Source of the DNA: Apostichopus japonicus
Lineage: Eukaryota > Echinodermata > Holothuroidea > Aspidochirotida > Stichopodidae
NCBI RefSeq assembly: GCF_037975245.1
Contig: NC_092570.1
Span: 18,985,418 to 19,049,417 of the forward strand
Direction: 5' to 3'
DNA length: 64,000 nucleotides
Position 1 is the first letter of the stretch. Every line of letters starts with the position of its first letter. The notes beneath the pieces were generated by a model. The model was not told the DNA's origin, did not search any database, and saw only the letters and a list, made by a program, of their open reading frames with translations. This document shows, piece by piece, positions 63,385 through 64,000 of this stretch. Made by a program: the position numbers and the translations under genes.

Positions 63385-64000
63385 CTGAAGAAATGACAAA
63401 CAAAATATGACAAAGCAGTTTAAAAAAAACAAATGTAAAACCAGGAAGCTAGTATATATCGTATTAAACTCTAGCCAAATGGGCGCTAATGTTTCTTTGA
63501 CATAATATTATAACACTTCATTACCTTTGATACAAGATTTAACCAAATTTTTTCACCAGCTTTAATAAGTAGGCCTTCATTTTATCCAGCATTAGCTGGA
63601 ACATATTCTTCTTCACCCGCACATTTTTGTAGCCAATTTTATCCAATTTTTTCTCATTCTGATTAGTGTTCAGCTACCACGTCTCGCTTTTTCATCTACT
63701 GGACGGCGTGTGTATTCTTTGTTCCACATTAAGAATTACAGGTTTCAGCTCTTGGTAATTGGAGTTTGGTTTCTGGATCTATTGTACACAGCTCCGACAC
63801 ATACCCGACAATATCACCTACACAGGCACACAGCTGTGTTTGTCATTCAGAAAGAGGACCCTTTGGTTTTCCATTGTTAAAATCCACTTACCCTAACCTT
63901 AATAATACCTCTTTAATAATACCGCTTAAATAAAATACCGATAGAATTCTTGCGAGGACGTGGTGACACACACTTACACTACATTCAATCATATGGAACC
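63385..64000 (-). other. Upstream CPRas-like intron running off the window
   Basis: No coding segment (for example the vWA DxSxS exon) was found here, so the upstream exons must lie beyond 64000. Confidence 0.5.

Larger units (their letters stand above)
49624..64000 (-). other. CPRas-like gene with von Willebrand A domain, 3' part
   Basis: Seven minus-strand exons (63309-63384, 61880-62077, 56955-57135, 56260-56502, 53978-54106, 53206-53301, 51930-52021) have GT/AG borders and fit in phase. They read about 270 residues: the later part of a vWA domain (LDCIKQAVQ, KKVAVVSFGSKIHF, EGTALGPALALSVGLLSKSP, GSEIVLCTDG) and the following region (LPFQ|IQVRYTTKDGRTFLR). This order matches the circularly permutated Ras proteins of Dictyostelium and invertebrates as I recall them, in which a rearranged Ras GTPase domain precedes vWA. 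The Ras part and the vWA metal site (DxSxS) should lie beyond 64000. The terminal exons (50915 downward and 49624-49782) are less certain. The cellular function of this family is not established. Confidence 0.8.

Overview
The window is AT-rich animal nuclear DNA with spliced genes, large repeat-filled introns and many degraded mobile elements. The repeat types (LINE tails with TATAGCGC plus ATT repeats, poly-G-bearing transposon ends, tRNA-derived SINE heads) and the gene content point to a marine deuterostome, most likely an echinoderm. The species cannot be fixed from the sequence alone. No bacterial, viral or CRISPR features were seen.

Three protein genes can be supported. (1) 1-33631, minus strand: the 5' part of an LRCH-family gene (leucine-rich repeats; calponin-homology part expected beyond the left edge). 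Five exons splice in perfect phase to give residues 1-227. Its introns fill half the window and carry a SINE-like family in one orientation, plus a striking excess of the short palindromic word TACTGTA/TACAGTA. (2) 42354-43742, plus strand: an intact leucine-rich-repeat type I membrane protein coded in one exon, with a plausible TATA promoter and 5'-UTR intron. (3) 49624-64000, minus strand: the C-terminal part of a gene resembling circularly permutated Ras protein (CPRas), with a von Willebrand A domain and the family C-terminal region. Seven exons join in phase; the first exons lie beyond the right edge and the last junctions are uncertain.

Between genes 1 and 2 (33632-42353) lies a mobile-element zone with a 2.0-kb element flanked by an ATATC target duplication. 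Between genes 2 and 3 there is an antisense CR1/L2-type LINE end, and an AT-rich tandem block interrupted by a 358-bp MITE with an 8-bp target duplication; unfilled copies of the same site sit next to it.

The most unusual structure is in a CPRas intron (57728-61443): two nearly identical ~1-kb arms in inverted orientation enclose the decayed reverse transcriptase of a Tx1/L1-like LINE. The arms carry tandem ~160-bp units rich in YY1-like AAGATGGCGGC motifs. Transcription of the host gene would make a long double-stranded hairpin. The CPRas gene also has a candidate internal promoter and alternative first exon (54335-54502) that is in phase with the next exon.
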